The translations under genes and the position numbers were made by a program. Shown in pieces: positions 50,070 through 58,963 of a stretch of DNA of 64,000 nt (position 1 is its first letter; each line of letters opens with the position of its first letter). Location: the NCBI RefSeq assembly GCF_947507565.1, contig NC_089181.1, forward strand, positions 3,419,614 to 3,483,613, read 5' to 3'. Below the pieces are notes generated by a model. The model was given only the letters and a program-made list of their open reading frames with translations, was not told where the DNA came from and ran no database searches. The stretch comes from Oscarella lobularis (taxonomy: Eukaryota > Porifera > Homoscleromorpha > Homosclerophorida > Oscarellidae).

Positions 50070-50250
50070 AAAGGTGTACCCACTTGGGTGACCCTTAATA
50101 ACTCCTTAAATATTGAACGTATGACGTCATGCATAGCATCATTTAAAAGGAAATTTAATAAGCTTTCGATTGATCCTATATTTGCTGTGCAAATTATTTA
50201 GTATAAAGAAGTTATCAAGGTTTTTGTAAAGTCACTTTTTTTGGGTGATT
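50070..50250. other. 181-bp unknown segment between telomeric tracts
   Basis: AT-rich unique-looking sequence bounded on both sides by TTAGGG repeats. No reading frame. Contains TATGACGTCATGCAT and a T7 run just before the next telomeric tract. By analogy with the neighbouring stub it may be a truncated 3' end of another telomere-attached element. Confidence 0.5.
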
Positions 50251-50271
50251 TTAGGGTTAGGGTTAGGGTTA
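50251..50271 (+). repeat. Telomeric repeat (TTAGGG)3 TTA
   Basis: Three exact hexamers plus TTA, separating the 181-bp segment from a 17-bp PLE stub. Confidence 0.92.
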
Positions 50272-50288
50272 TAGTACGGATATTGCAC
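50272..50288 (-). mobile_element. 17-bp stub of the PLE 3' end
   Basis: TAGTACGGATATTGCAC is identical to the first 17 bases of the full element at 50316 and at 58798, and is capped on the right by (TTAGGG)4. It is a copy that stopped after 17 nt of reverse transcription, then was healed with telomeric repeats (inferred). Confidence 0.85.
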
Positions 50289-50315
50289 TTAGGGTTAGGG
50301 TTAGGGTTAGGGTTA
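50289..50315 (+). repeat. Telomeric repeat (TTAGGG)4 TTA
   Basis: Four exact hexamers plus TTA immediately before the full-length PLE copy. Confidence 0.92.
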
Positions 50316-50440
50316 TAGTACGGATATTGCACAAGGCAGATCTGTATCAACTGCTAGTCTCCACGACCGACCTGGAATTTGGTGTCCTGTTTAGAAGGTT
50401 GGAGTAATTTGTATACTTATATTTTTCGTTTATCTTTTTT

Positions 50441-50442
<2 letters not shown>

Positions 50443-50487
<45 letters not shown>
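50443..50487 (-). repeat. Internal A tract of the PLE (45 nt; T run on plus strand)
   Basis: 45 T on the plus strand, about 130 nt from the element 3' end. The equivalent run in copy 2 (58925-58963) has 39 T, which accounts for the 6-bp difference in spacing. A 14-nt G run follows at 50553-50566. Confidence 0.9.
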
Positions 50488-52046
50488 CCCGTTGAGTTAT
50501 TCCTTGTAGGTTTTCCGTTTGGTGATTTATGGTGGTGGGGTATTGCCCCTTTGGGGGGGGGGGGGGAAAGGGGGAAGAAGGAAGGGGCCTAGCGAGCGTG
50601 GGGAGCAGGAGAGTCGGGTGGCGGGGTTTGGGGATCGATATATTGGTTTTTAGAAAATTCTTGGTAACTATGGCAACAGCAGGGTTTATAGGTTCCTTGG
50701 CGAGGTATTACTGGAAGGGGAAGATTGGGTCCTGAATCGCGCTTCTATTGTAAAGTTATGGTTGGTTAAAGAGGTTTGTGTTTAGGAAAATTCTTTTAAG
50801 ATTTTTAGTTGCTAGGGAGATATGGGAGTGCGTTGGTAAAGTTGCGGAATATAATTCTACCGCGGGTGTCCCTTTCTGAAAAAAATCCTGGGTGTCCTAA
50901 GTCATTGTTTATGGAATTATGCTAAAATTTAGAATTCAAAAAGGGGGTCTAAAATCTATAAGTTGCTGGATTAACTTCTTATTTGGTTCGTTGTGGTCGT
51001 ATAATATATCATTTGAAAGCGTTTTGTGAGTACTATCTACATTCCTATGGGTGACGTCATTGGGTGTGATCTCTATTGATTATTACTAAATACGTGTTTT
51101 AGAAGACCTTCAACTTATACTTCTTATTCTATATAGTAGGTTAAGAGTATTGGCAATTATTTTACTGGGGTTTTGTAGAGAATTTTATGTAGTTTAATAT
51201 GGGTGTAGGGTCTCTTGGGCGTATTTGAGGTTTGATGTAATAAAATTCCGTTTTAACGATGTGTTCACATTTGCGTTTCTGATAATTTTCAGCTACGTTC
51301 TAAGTTGGGACCGGTGGTGGGCGTGTAGTGTTGTAGGTTTTTAGACGTGTGGGGAGTCTTTCTTATTTATTTTTCGTTGATGATTTGAAATTTCCTTCGT
51401 GGTTATCCGGGGTTACGCGCATACGGGGTTAGGATTTTCTTTCATTTCTATGGTGGCTTTAAATGGGGCGAAGGAGAGGGAATGAGAGGGAATTGGTCGC
51501 GACGAAAGGTAGATTGCATGTTTGTGTGTCTTTTCATCGCGCGTGTTTCGGTTGCGGGGTCACCTACGCGTTCTATCCGTTTTCGTATTATTATTATTCG
51601 CTCTCTGCGCTAGTTTTGGAATTAGATCGTTGCGCGACGGGTTTTAGGGCGTGCTCGAGGGGTCGTTTACGTTACGCGGTGGAAGTTGGGGGCCCGCGTG
51701 GGGAAACCGGCGTCGTTGTTGTGATTTTTTGCGTTCTCGGGTGTTTTCGCGTGTTGTATGTTGTGCGGGTGAAAGTAGGGCGTGGATTTGTGTATGGTTT
51801 GGGTGTTGTTTCCTAAGTAGTTCTTTGTGTTCTTAGGGGGAAGGTTTGTTTCATTTTTTTCTTTTTTCAGGTTGTTTTTTAGGGAAGGCTTGTTGCGAGG
51901 CTTTGTTAGATAAGTGCATCGTAATTTTATGCGTTGTATGGGCTTTGGTTTTTTGTGTTGTGTAGAGATGGGTCATGCAGGAGATTAATCATAAGGTGTG
52001 GTTTTAACTTATTTATTTTCTATTTTGGTTTTTAATTCGTTTGTTC

Positions 52047-54405
52047 TAGGGGTATATGTATGGAGGGATCAGCGGAGGGATGGGGCTCGCGAGAGAGGAG
52101 AGGAATGCGCGATAGGTGAGAGAAAGGAATGGCAGTGGATCGGTCGATGGTATGTGCTGTAGGTATTATTCTTTTTGATGAATTATTTTAAATTGTTTAC
52201 TTTAGGGGCATATGTATGGAGGGATGAGAGGAGGAATAGGACACGCGAGGGAGGAGAAGAGTGAGCGATGGGTGAGCGAGGGGATGAGCAACGAATCGAT
52301 CAATGGTATGTGTTGTAGGTATTATTCTTTTTAATGAAATATTTTCAATCGTTTATTGTAGGGGCATATGTATGGGAGGATCAGAGGAGGGATGGGACAC
52401 GCAAGGGAGGGGAGGGATAAGCGATGGGTAAGAGAGGATGAGCAACGGATCGATCAATGGTATGTGTTATAGGTAATATTCTTTTTAACGAATTATTTTG
52501 AATCGTTTATTCTAGAGGCATATGTATGGAAGGATCAGAGGAGAGATGGGACACGCGAGGGAGGAGAGGGATGAGCGATGGGTGAGAGAAAGGATTGGCA
52601 GCGGATCGGACGATGGTTTGTGCTATGGGTATTATTCTTTTTAACGAATTATTTTGACTTGTTTATTTTAGGGGCATGTGTATGGAAGGATGAGAGGAGG
52701 AATAGGACACGCGAGGGAGGAGAAGAGTGAGCGATGGGTGAGCGAGGGGATGAGCAACGAATCGATCGATGGTATGTGTTGTAGGTATTATTCTTTTTAG
52801 TGAAATATTTTAAATCGTTTATTGTAGGGGCATATGTATGGGAGGATGAGAAGAGGGATGGGACACGCAAGGGAGGGGAGGGATAAGCGATGGGTGAGAG
52901 AGAGGATGAGGAGCGGATCGATCGATGGTATGTGTTATAGGTAATATTCCTTTTAACGAATTATTTTGAATCGTTTATTCTAGAGGCATATGTATGGAAG
53001 GATCAGAGGAGAGATGGGACACGCGAGGGAGGAGAGGGATGAGCGATGGGTGAGAGAAAGGATTGGCAGTGGATCGGACGATGGTTTGTGCTATGGGTAT
53101 TATTCTTTTTAACGAATTATTTTGACTTGTTTATTTTAGGGGCATATGTATGGAAGGATGAGAGGAGGAATAGGACACGCGAGGGAGGAGGAGAGTGAGC
53201 GATGGGTGAGCGAGGGGATGAGCAACGAATCGATCGATGGTATGTGTTGTAGGTATTGTTCTCTTTAGTGAAATATTTTAAATCGTTTATTGTAGGGGCA
53301 TATGTATGAGAGGATGAGAGGAGGGATGGGACACGCAAGGGAGGGGAGGGATAAGCGATGGGTGAGAGAGAGGATGAGCAGCGGATCGATCGATGGTATG
53401 TGTTATAGGTAATATTCTTTTTAACGAATTATTTTGAATCGTTTATTCTAGAGGCATATGTATGGAAGGATCAGAGGAGAGATGGGACACGCGAGGGAGG
53501 AGAGGGATGAGCGATGGGTGAGAGAAAGGATTGGCAGCGGATCGGACGATGGTTTGTGCTATGGGTATTAGTCTTTTTAACGAATTATTTTGACTTGTTT
53601 ATTTTAGGGGCATATGTATGGAAGGACGAGAGGAGGAATAGGACACGCGAGGGAGGAGAAGAGTGAGAGATGGGTGAGCGAGGGGATGAGCAACGAATCG
53701 ATCGATGGTATGTGTTGTAGGTATTATTCTTTTTAGTGAAATATTTTAAATCGTTTATTGTAGGGGCATATGTATGGGAGGATGAGAGGAGGGATGGGAC
53801 ACGCAAGGGAGGGGAGGGATAAGCGATGGGTGAGAGAGAGGATGAGGAGCGGATCGATCGATGGTATGTGTTATAGGTAATATTCCTTTTAACGAATTAT
53901 TTTGAATCGTTTATTCTAGAGGCATATGTATGGAAGGATCAGAGGAGAGATGGGACACGCGAGGGAGGAGAGGGATGAGCGATGGGTGAGAGGAAGGATT
54001 GGCAGCGGATCGGACGATGGTATGTGCTGTGGGTATTATTCCTTTTAGCGGATTATTTTAACTCGTTTATTCTAGAGGCATACGTATGGAAGGATCAGAG
54101 GAGAGGTGGGACACGTAAGGGAGGAGAGGGATGAGCGATGTGTGAGAGAGGATGAGCAGCGGATCGATCGATGGTATGTGTTATAAGTAGTATTCTTTTT
54201 AATGAATTATTTTAAGTCGTTTATTCTAGGGGCATATCTATGGGAGGATCAGATAGGAGGGATGGGACACGCGAGGGAGGAGAAGGATGAGCGGTGGGCG
54301 AGAGAGGATGGGCAGCGGGTCGGTCGGTGGTATGTGATATAGGTATGATTTTGTCTAATGAATTATTGTTAATGAATTGTTTTTAATTTGTTTATTTTAG
54401 GGGCA
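52047..54405. repeat. 156-bp tandem repeat array in the PLE 3' region
   Basis: About sixteen monomers near 52049, 52206, 52362, 52515, 52671, 52828, 52984, 53140, 53296, 53452, 53609, 53765, 53920, 54077, 54231 and 54400. Each begins near GGGGCATATGTATGG and contains GATGGGACACGC and ATCGATCGATGGTATGTG. A three-monomer, 468-bp higher-order period is visible: near-identical minus-strand 73-residue frames recur at 52649, 53117 and 53585. The outer monomers are more diverged, as in arrays grown by unequal exchange. Confidence 0.92.
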
Positions 54406-54733
54406 TGGATATGGAGGAATCGGGGAAAGAAGGGAAGAGGCATGCAGATGAGAATGAGCGGTGAAGGAGGGGGTCAACAGAACAATCAAGTGGGAGGAAT
54501 TTTGGGGTATGGGGTTGAGATACCTTTGGGCTTTTATTTGGTGGGCTGATATTTTTTCTTTTTTCGTTTTTGTAGAATTTGGTTGTGGGAAGTCAAGCGG
54601 AAGAGTCAGTCATAGAAAAAGAATAGAGAAGAGAAGGCTTTGGAGGCGTTCATTTGTGGTGAGTTTCTGGGTAGTGTATGTAGTGTGTGTTTTTTATTTG
54701 TTTATATGGTCTATTAGAGTTAGTCTGTTAGAG

Positions 54734-57700
54734 TTAGAAAGGGAGTCTTTCATCCTTTGCGTTGAGTCCCTTTGGTTTTCTTGTTTCCAGGCACGAGATC
54801 CAGTGTTGTTCTAACCAGTGTAGATCGTATGATGAGTCCGGGATTGAGTCGATAGGTTGTACCCCTAGTTTGTCTAGAGATTTCCACCCGTGGTCATGGA
54901 AGTGGGCGTAAAGGTAGAGGTCTTTCTTTTGGTGGTAGTGGCTACGGTGTCGTTGCATTCGTTTTGCTAGAGTGGTGGTAGTTTGGCCAATGTACTGTTT
55001 GCCACAGTCGGGGCATTCCAAGAGGTATATTAAGTTTTTTGAACTGCATGAGAATGTATCCGTGATAGGGTATGTTTCATTGGTGACTAGGCTGGTGAAG
55101 GATGTTCTCCTGCGTAAGATCGGGCAGCATTTGCAGTTGGAGATTTTGCATGGTGTGATTGTTGTATAGATGGTTTCAAGTGTGGGCGGGGTTGTTGGTG
55201 GAGTATTGCTGGTAGGAGTTGTGGTGGTAGTAGGGAGTTTTGCTCTTACGAGAGTGTCTGCTAGATTTTGTGTGCGTTTAAATGCTATCTTTGGTTTTGT
55301 AGGGAAGATGGAGTGTAGTAAGGGGGTTGTTTCAATGCGTTTCCATAGATCGTTAAGTGTTTTTCGTAGGCTAGGAAACCAGGGGTCGTATGGGATGACT
55401 AGTGTAAGGGGTGGTTTGGAGTTTTCTTTTGTTGTAACGGTTGCGGGGTCTGGAATTTTTTCAATAAGTTGCGTTCGTCGTGTGAACGGAAATTGCTTGT
55501 TTATGTCCTTAATTAGTTTTCGAGGGTAGCCTCGATTGAGAAATCGTGTTTTTTGGTTTTCTCTGTGGTTTAGGAAGTCACCTAGTGAGGAGGTTGATCT
55601 TAGAAAGCGGTGTAATTCACCAGTGACTACGCTTCTTTTCATTGATATTGGGTGTGATGAAGTGTAGTGTAGGTATTGAAATTTGTTGGTTGGTTTGATA
55701 TGGGTAGTGATGTCTAGTATCCCGATTTGGTTGAACCGATTACCTTTGAAGATATCTATATCCAGGAATGTAGTGTTTGTGTGGCTGATTTCTGATGTGA
55801 ATTTTATAGTTGGGTGGAATTCGTTGAGGTTAGTGAGAAAGGTGTTTAGGTTCTGTTCAGAGGTTGTCCAAAGTAGAAATATGTCATCGATATAGCGTAG
55901 CCAGTAAAGTGGTGTATGTGGTTGTGACGTGAGGAATTTCTGTTCGAGGTGTGCCATGAATAGGTTTGCCAGGGATGGGGCTGTTTTCGTCCCCATGGCT
56001 GTGCCTCTGAGTTGGAGGTACGGTTTATTATTAAAGATAAACGTGTTGTTTGCAAGAATATAGTAGAGGAAAATCTTAATCATGTTGGTTATATTTGGAT
56101 CGTTATAGTGTTGTTGCACAAATGTGCCACAAACGTTGATAGCTTCGTTTTGAGGGATAGAAGGGTAGAGGGATTTCACATCTAATGCTACTAAGATTGT
56201 TGTTGAAGGGAGGGAGACGTTGTCCAGTATTTTTATAAGGTGTGAGCTGTCCCGTATGTAGCTTGGTTGTTGGGTAGCAATAGGTTGGAGGTAGGAGTCT
56301 ACCAGTGCAGATATTAGCTCCGTTGGTCCTGATGATCCACTGCAGATTGGTCTAACACCGTGGGGGTTTTTATGGAGTTTTTTAAGAAAGTAGAGTATTT
56401 GAGTGCGTGTGTTTTCTGGATCTGGGAGTAAGTGTTTGTAGGTATAATAATCAAGCGGTCCATGTTGGTAGAAGTGTTGTATTGCTGTTGCAATTGAGTT
56501 TACAATTGCTGGTGTGGGGTCTTCTGTTAGTGGTTTATAGATTTCCGGTTGGGTAAGGTGTGTGAGTCCTTCTGTTATATAGTTAGTTGTGTCCTCTATA
56601 ACAATGCAAGATCCCTTATCTGCTCTTTTAATGACGATGTCTTTGTAGGATTTAAGGTTTTTAATGGCTGTACGTTCCTCTTTAGAGGTGTTGAGTCTAG
56701 GTCTTTTAGGTTTCAAGGCTAATGCATGGCTTTTAAGTGCGGTAATAAAATGTTCAAGTTGGTGATTTTTTACATGTTTTAGTGTGAAGGATGATTTTGG
56801 TTTGAGTGGGTGTTTAGGATGTGTTTTATTTATTGGATTTTGATGGGTAAAATAATATTGGAGGCGGAGTTTTCGAGCAAATCCCGTGATTGATTTTAGT
56901 AAGTCTTTTTTATTAGGGCGGAGGGGTGTTGGGCAGAAGGAGAGTCCTTTTTGGAGCACGGAGTGTTCGTGTGTGGTGAGTACGCGGGACGAAAGGTTTA
57001 TAACAGTGTTTGCTTTAGAATCTTTTTTTATTTTCGATAGAAGGGACAACAAGGCGGACAATCTCTGTCTACGCTTTAGAAGCGACCTTCGTGACCTCGG
57101 CCGGATGACCTTCTGCTTCGGGAGTCGCCGTGGGCGTTTCTTCCCGCGTCTCGGTCTTCTTTTTCGCGCCGGTCGTAGTTCCGGTTGTAGTTCCGGTCGC
57201 TTCCTCTTCGGTCTAGAGGAGTTAGAAGGGGTAGTAAGGTAAGCGGTGTCATTCGTATCGGCGTTACCGTTCGTTCGTTTCCGCGAGTAACGGCTGAAGA
57301 ATGAGGGTTGTGCGTCTTTGTTCGCGGTTTCGTGTTTTATATATTCTTCGTAGTTCTCCCAGAGTGGGCTTCCCGGGTAGCGTCGGCGTAGCATTTCTTC
57401 CCGTTCGTTGCCTCGCTTCTGGTCTTCCTCGAGTTTAGAAACGACCTTAGTGTAGTGTACAATTAGCGCGTCGATTATTCCGGTGTGGTATTGCTGCTTT
57501 AGTTCTGCGAGTTCGTGAGCGATTTTAGTGTCTCCTGATCTAAAGGCATTGACCGTAGATCCTGATTGCATTCCCCTTGGTATTCTCCCTGTCTCTTTGT
57601 ATTGAATATGTTCTGACAGTCGTAAGTGAGCGCGAGTTAGATCTGCTGCGACTCCAATGATAAAGTCAGCGAGCTCATTGAGATCTTGCTGTAGGCTATT

Positions 57701-58090
57701 TGGGCCTGGTATGCCTCTTGGTGTGGAGACTAATAGAGGTTGTGGTGTGTGTTCGATCAGAGGTGGCGTACCGTTTGATGGTGTAGATATTTCAGTAGGG
57801 ATATCGGTGGGGATATCCATTTTTTCGTGTGCTAACATTCCTTCTCGTAGTTTCCTTCTCATGTGTTCTCGTTCTTTTTCTATTTCCTGCTCGACGTATT
57901 TCCTGATGACTGTTCCCACACTCGCTGAGAGTGCTGCTTCTTCAAGCGTCTTTTCCCAGAATGGGCGGGGGTTTTTATTTCCGTCGTCGTTGCCGTCTAA
58001 GAGCTTTTCTTCCTCCTCTGAGGAGGGGAGGTTAGGGAGAACTCCCTGTCGAATTGCTTCGTCAATGCTGTCGTCGTCTTGGGATGTCAT
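54734..58090 (-). CDS. PLE polyprotein: reverse transcriptase plus GIY-YIG endonuclease
   Basis: 1118 residues with no stop or frameshift. Residues about 1-270 form an acidic, then coiled, N-terminal region (LEEAALSASVGTVIRKYVEQ..). About 290-370 is a strongly basic linker. The RT spans about 470-800: KRADKGSCIVI, FLKKLHKNPHGVRPICSG, TILVALDVKSLYPSIPQNEA, LRGTAMGTKTAPSLANLFMA and the catalytic LYWLRYIDDIFLLW (YIDD), then FLDIDIFK. The C-terminal part has a Cys cluster (CKISNCKCCPI) and GIY-YIG motifs LIYLLECPDCGKQYIGQTTT with LAKRMQRHR. This order (RT, CCxC cluster, GIY-YIG) defines endonuclease-positive PLEs. The start at 58090 follows the ribozyme by 5 nt. The frame appears functional. Confidence 0.92.
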   Translation of the reverse strand: MTSQDDDSIDEAIRQGVLPNLPSSEEEEKLLDGNDDGNKNPRPFWEKTLEEAALSASVGTVIRKYVEQEIEKEREHMRRKLREGMLAHEKMDIPTDIPTEISTPSNGTPPLIEHTPQPLLVSTPRGIPGPNSLQQDLNELADFIIGVAADLTRAHLRLSEHIQYKETGRIPRGMQSGSTVNAFRSGDTKIAHELAELKQQYHTGIIDALIVHYTKVVSKLEEDQKRGNEREEMLRRRYPGSPLWENYEEYIKHETANKDAQPSFFSRYSRKRTNGNADTNDTAYLTTPSNSSRPKRKRPELQPELRPARKRRPRRGKKRPRRLPKQKVIRPRSRRSLLKRRQRLSALLSLLSKIKKDSKANTVINLSSRVLTTHEHSVLQKGLSFCPTPLRPNKKDLLKSITGFARKLRLQYYFTHQNPINKTHPKHPLKPKSSFTLKHVKNHQLEHFITALKSHALALKPKRPRLNTSKEERTAIKNLKSYKDIVIKRADKGSCIVIEDTTNYITEGLTHLTQPEIYKPLTEDPTPAIVNSIATAIQHFYQHGPLDYYTYKHLLPDPENTRTQILYFLKKLHKNPHGVRPICSGSSGPTELISALVDSYLQPIATQQPSYIRDSSHLIKILDNVSLPSTTILVALDVKSLYPSIPQNEAINVCGTFVQQHYNDPNITNMIKIFLYYILANNTFIFNNKPYLQLRGTAMGTKTAPSLANLFMAHLEQKFLTSQPHTPLYWLRYIDDIFLLWTTSEQNLNTFLTNLNEFHPTIKFTSEISHTNTTFLDIDIFKGNRFNQIGILDITTHIKPTNKFQYLHYTSSHPISMKRSVVTGELHRFLRSTSSLGDFLNHRENQKTRFLNRGYPRKLIKDINKQFPFTRRTQLIEKIPDPATVTTKENSKPPLTLVIPYDPWFPSLRKTLNDLWKRIETTPLLHSIFPTKPKIAFKRTQNLADTLVRAKLPTTTTTPTSNTPPTTPPTLETIYTTITPCKISNCKCCPILRRRTSFTSLVTNETYPITDTFSCSSKNLIYLLECPDCGKQYIGQTTTTLAKRMQRHRSHYHQKKDLYLYAHFHDHGWKSLDKLGVQPIDSIPDSSYDLHWLEQHWISCLETRKPKGLNAKDERLPF

Positions 58091-58095
58091 CGTTT

Positions 58096-58171
58096 GCGAG
58101 AACGATCAAATGGTAGGGGCAGACGCGTTTCGGTCTAATCGTGACCTCGTCAGTGCCTGATCAGTTCTCGC
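58096..58171 (-). ncRNA. Type I hammerhead ribozyme in the PLE 5' region
   Basis: Read on the minus strand: distal stem I GCGAGAAC (58171-58164) pairs with GTTCTCGC (58103-58096). Proximal stem I GGCA pairs with TGCC. Core CTGACGA is followed by stem II GGTC, loop ACGATTA, GACC, then GAAA. Stem III is the minimal palindrome ACGCGT, followed by C17, so cleavage is predicted after GTC at 58122/58121. All invariant core bases (C3 U4 G5 A6 N G8 A9, G12 A13 A14) are present. Short palindromic stem III hammerheads are known in Penelope-like elements, where they can act as dimers. Confidence 0.85.
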
Positions 58172-58797
58172 GAAGTGTGCCGTTTATATATAATTTTCGG
58201 TGTGAAAGTTTAATTTTGGATCGTCTGTCACGTTTGTGGCATAGACGGCGGTGGATTTTAGCCCGATGTGTCGGTCGAAAATGGCATGTGTGTTTACGTG
58301 AATATTTTTTAGCGGCAGGGTCTTGATTAGGTAGGTTTCAGAGTGGTGTTAGGGTCGCGGTCGCTAGGGGAGGGGTTGCTTAGGGAGGGTGGGCTTTCTT
58401 TTAAGGTGTTGATGACTATGCTAGGCTGGTTTTAAGGTTTAGAGGCTGATTTCCTAATGGGTTCTATTTATGAATTTACTTTTGGGGTTGTATGCTATTT
58501 GGTGAGGTTGGTATGGGTTGAGGGGGCCTTTTATGGGGACGTTGGGGTGCGGGTTCACGTGAGCAGGGCGTGTCAATTTCGCGGGGCCTTAGTAACGGAT
58601 GTTAGGGGTCTGGTATGGGTTTGGGGCTTTTTTATTTGTTTTTAGAGTGGGTATAAGGGTTGATGTTGGGGTGGAGTGGGTTATGTGTATGATTATGGGT
58701 TATTTTCATTTATTTTTTATTGTATTTTTAGTTTGACACCATATGGGGGTTCCGATCGATTGCGGAGACGCAGGACTCAGACCATCGAGAGGGGTTA
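58172..58797 (-). other. PLE leader upstream of the ribozyme
   Basis: About 626 bp with no convincing reading frame, G/T-rich on the plus strand. It joins directly to the 3' end of copy 2. In tandem Penelope arrangements a neighbouring copy supplies promoter function; this leader plus the copy 2 3' end is the candidate promoter for copy 1. Confidence 0.5.
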
Positions 58798-58922
58798 TAG
58801 TACGGATATTGCACAAGGCAGATCTGTATCAACTGCTAGTCTCCACGACCGACCTGGAATTTGGTGTCCTGTTTAGAAGGTTGGAGTAATTTGTATACTT
58901 ATATTTTTCGTTTATCTTTTTT

Positions 58923-58963
<41 letters not shown>

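Larger units (their letters stand above)
50316..58797 (-). mobile_element. Telomere-attached Penelope-like element, copy 1 (8482 bp)
   Basis: The element's sense strand is the minus strand. In sense order it has a roughly 625-nt leader (58797-58172), a hammerhead ribozyme (58171-58096), the RT/GIY-YIG reading frame (58090-54734), a roughly 4.4-kb 3' region with 156-bp tandem repeats and a 45-nt A tract, and a 3' end at 50316 touching telomeric DNA. The next copy begins at 58798 after a residual GGGTTA. The 3' end of the RNA would read ..CCGUACUAUAACCC, ending in the complement of the telomeric repeat. Confidence 0.88.

Noticed and set aside
50660-50690. RFX X-box (GGTAACTATGGCAAC) in the PLE 3' region
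   Set aside because: Only a partial match to the consensus, and it lies far from any promoter. It is probably chance.
51463-51816. 117-residue plus-strand reading frame, repeated at 59939-60292
   Set aside because: Identical in both copies only because the whole element is duplicated. It is antisense to the PLE and low in complexity, with no recognisable domain.
52649-53806. 73-residue minus-strand frames recurring every 468 bp
   Set aside because: They track the satellite higher-order period and span the intron-like AT segments. They look like a product of repetition, not a protein family.
52047-54405. Regular repeats suggesting a CRISPR array
   Set aside because: The whole 156-bp monomer is repeated with no unique spacers, and the context is a eukaryotic retroelement.
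54461-54814. Plus-strand 117-residue frame at the PLE stop codon
   Set aside because: Overlaps the RT/endonuclease gene antisense and is Trp/Phe-rich from composition. No homology recognised.
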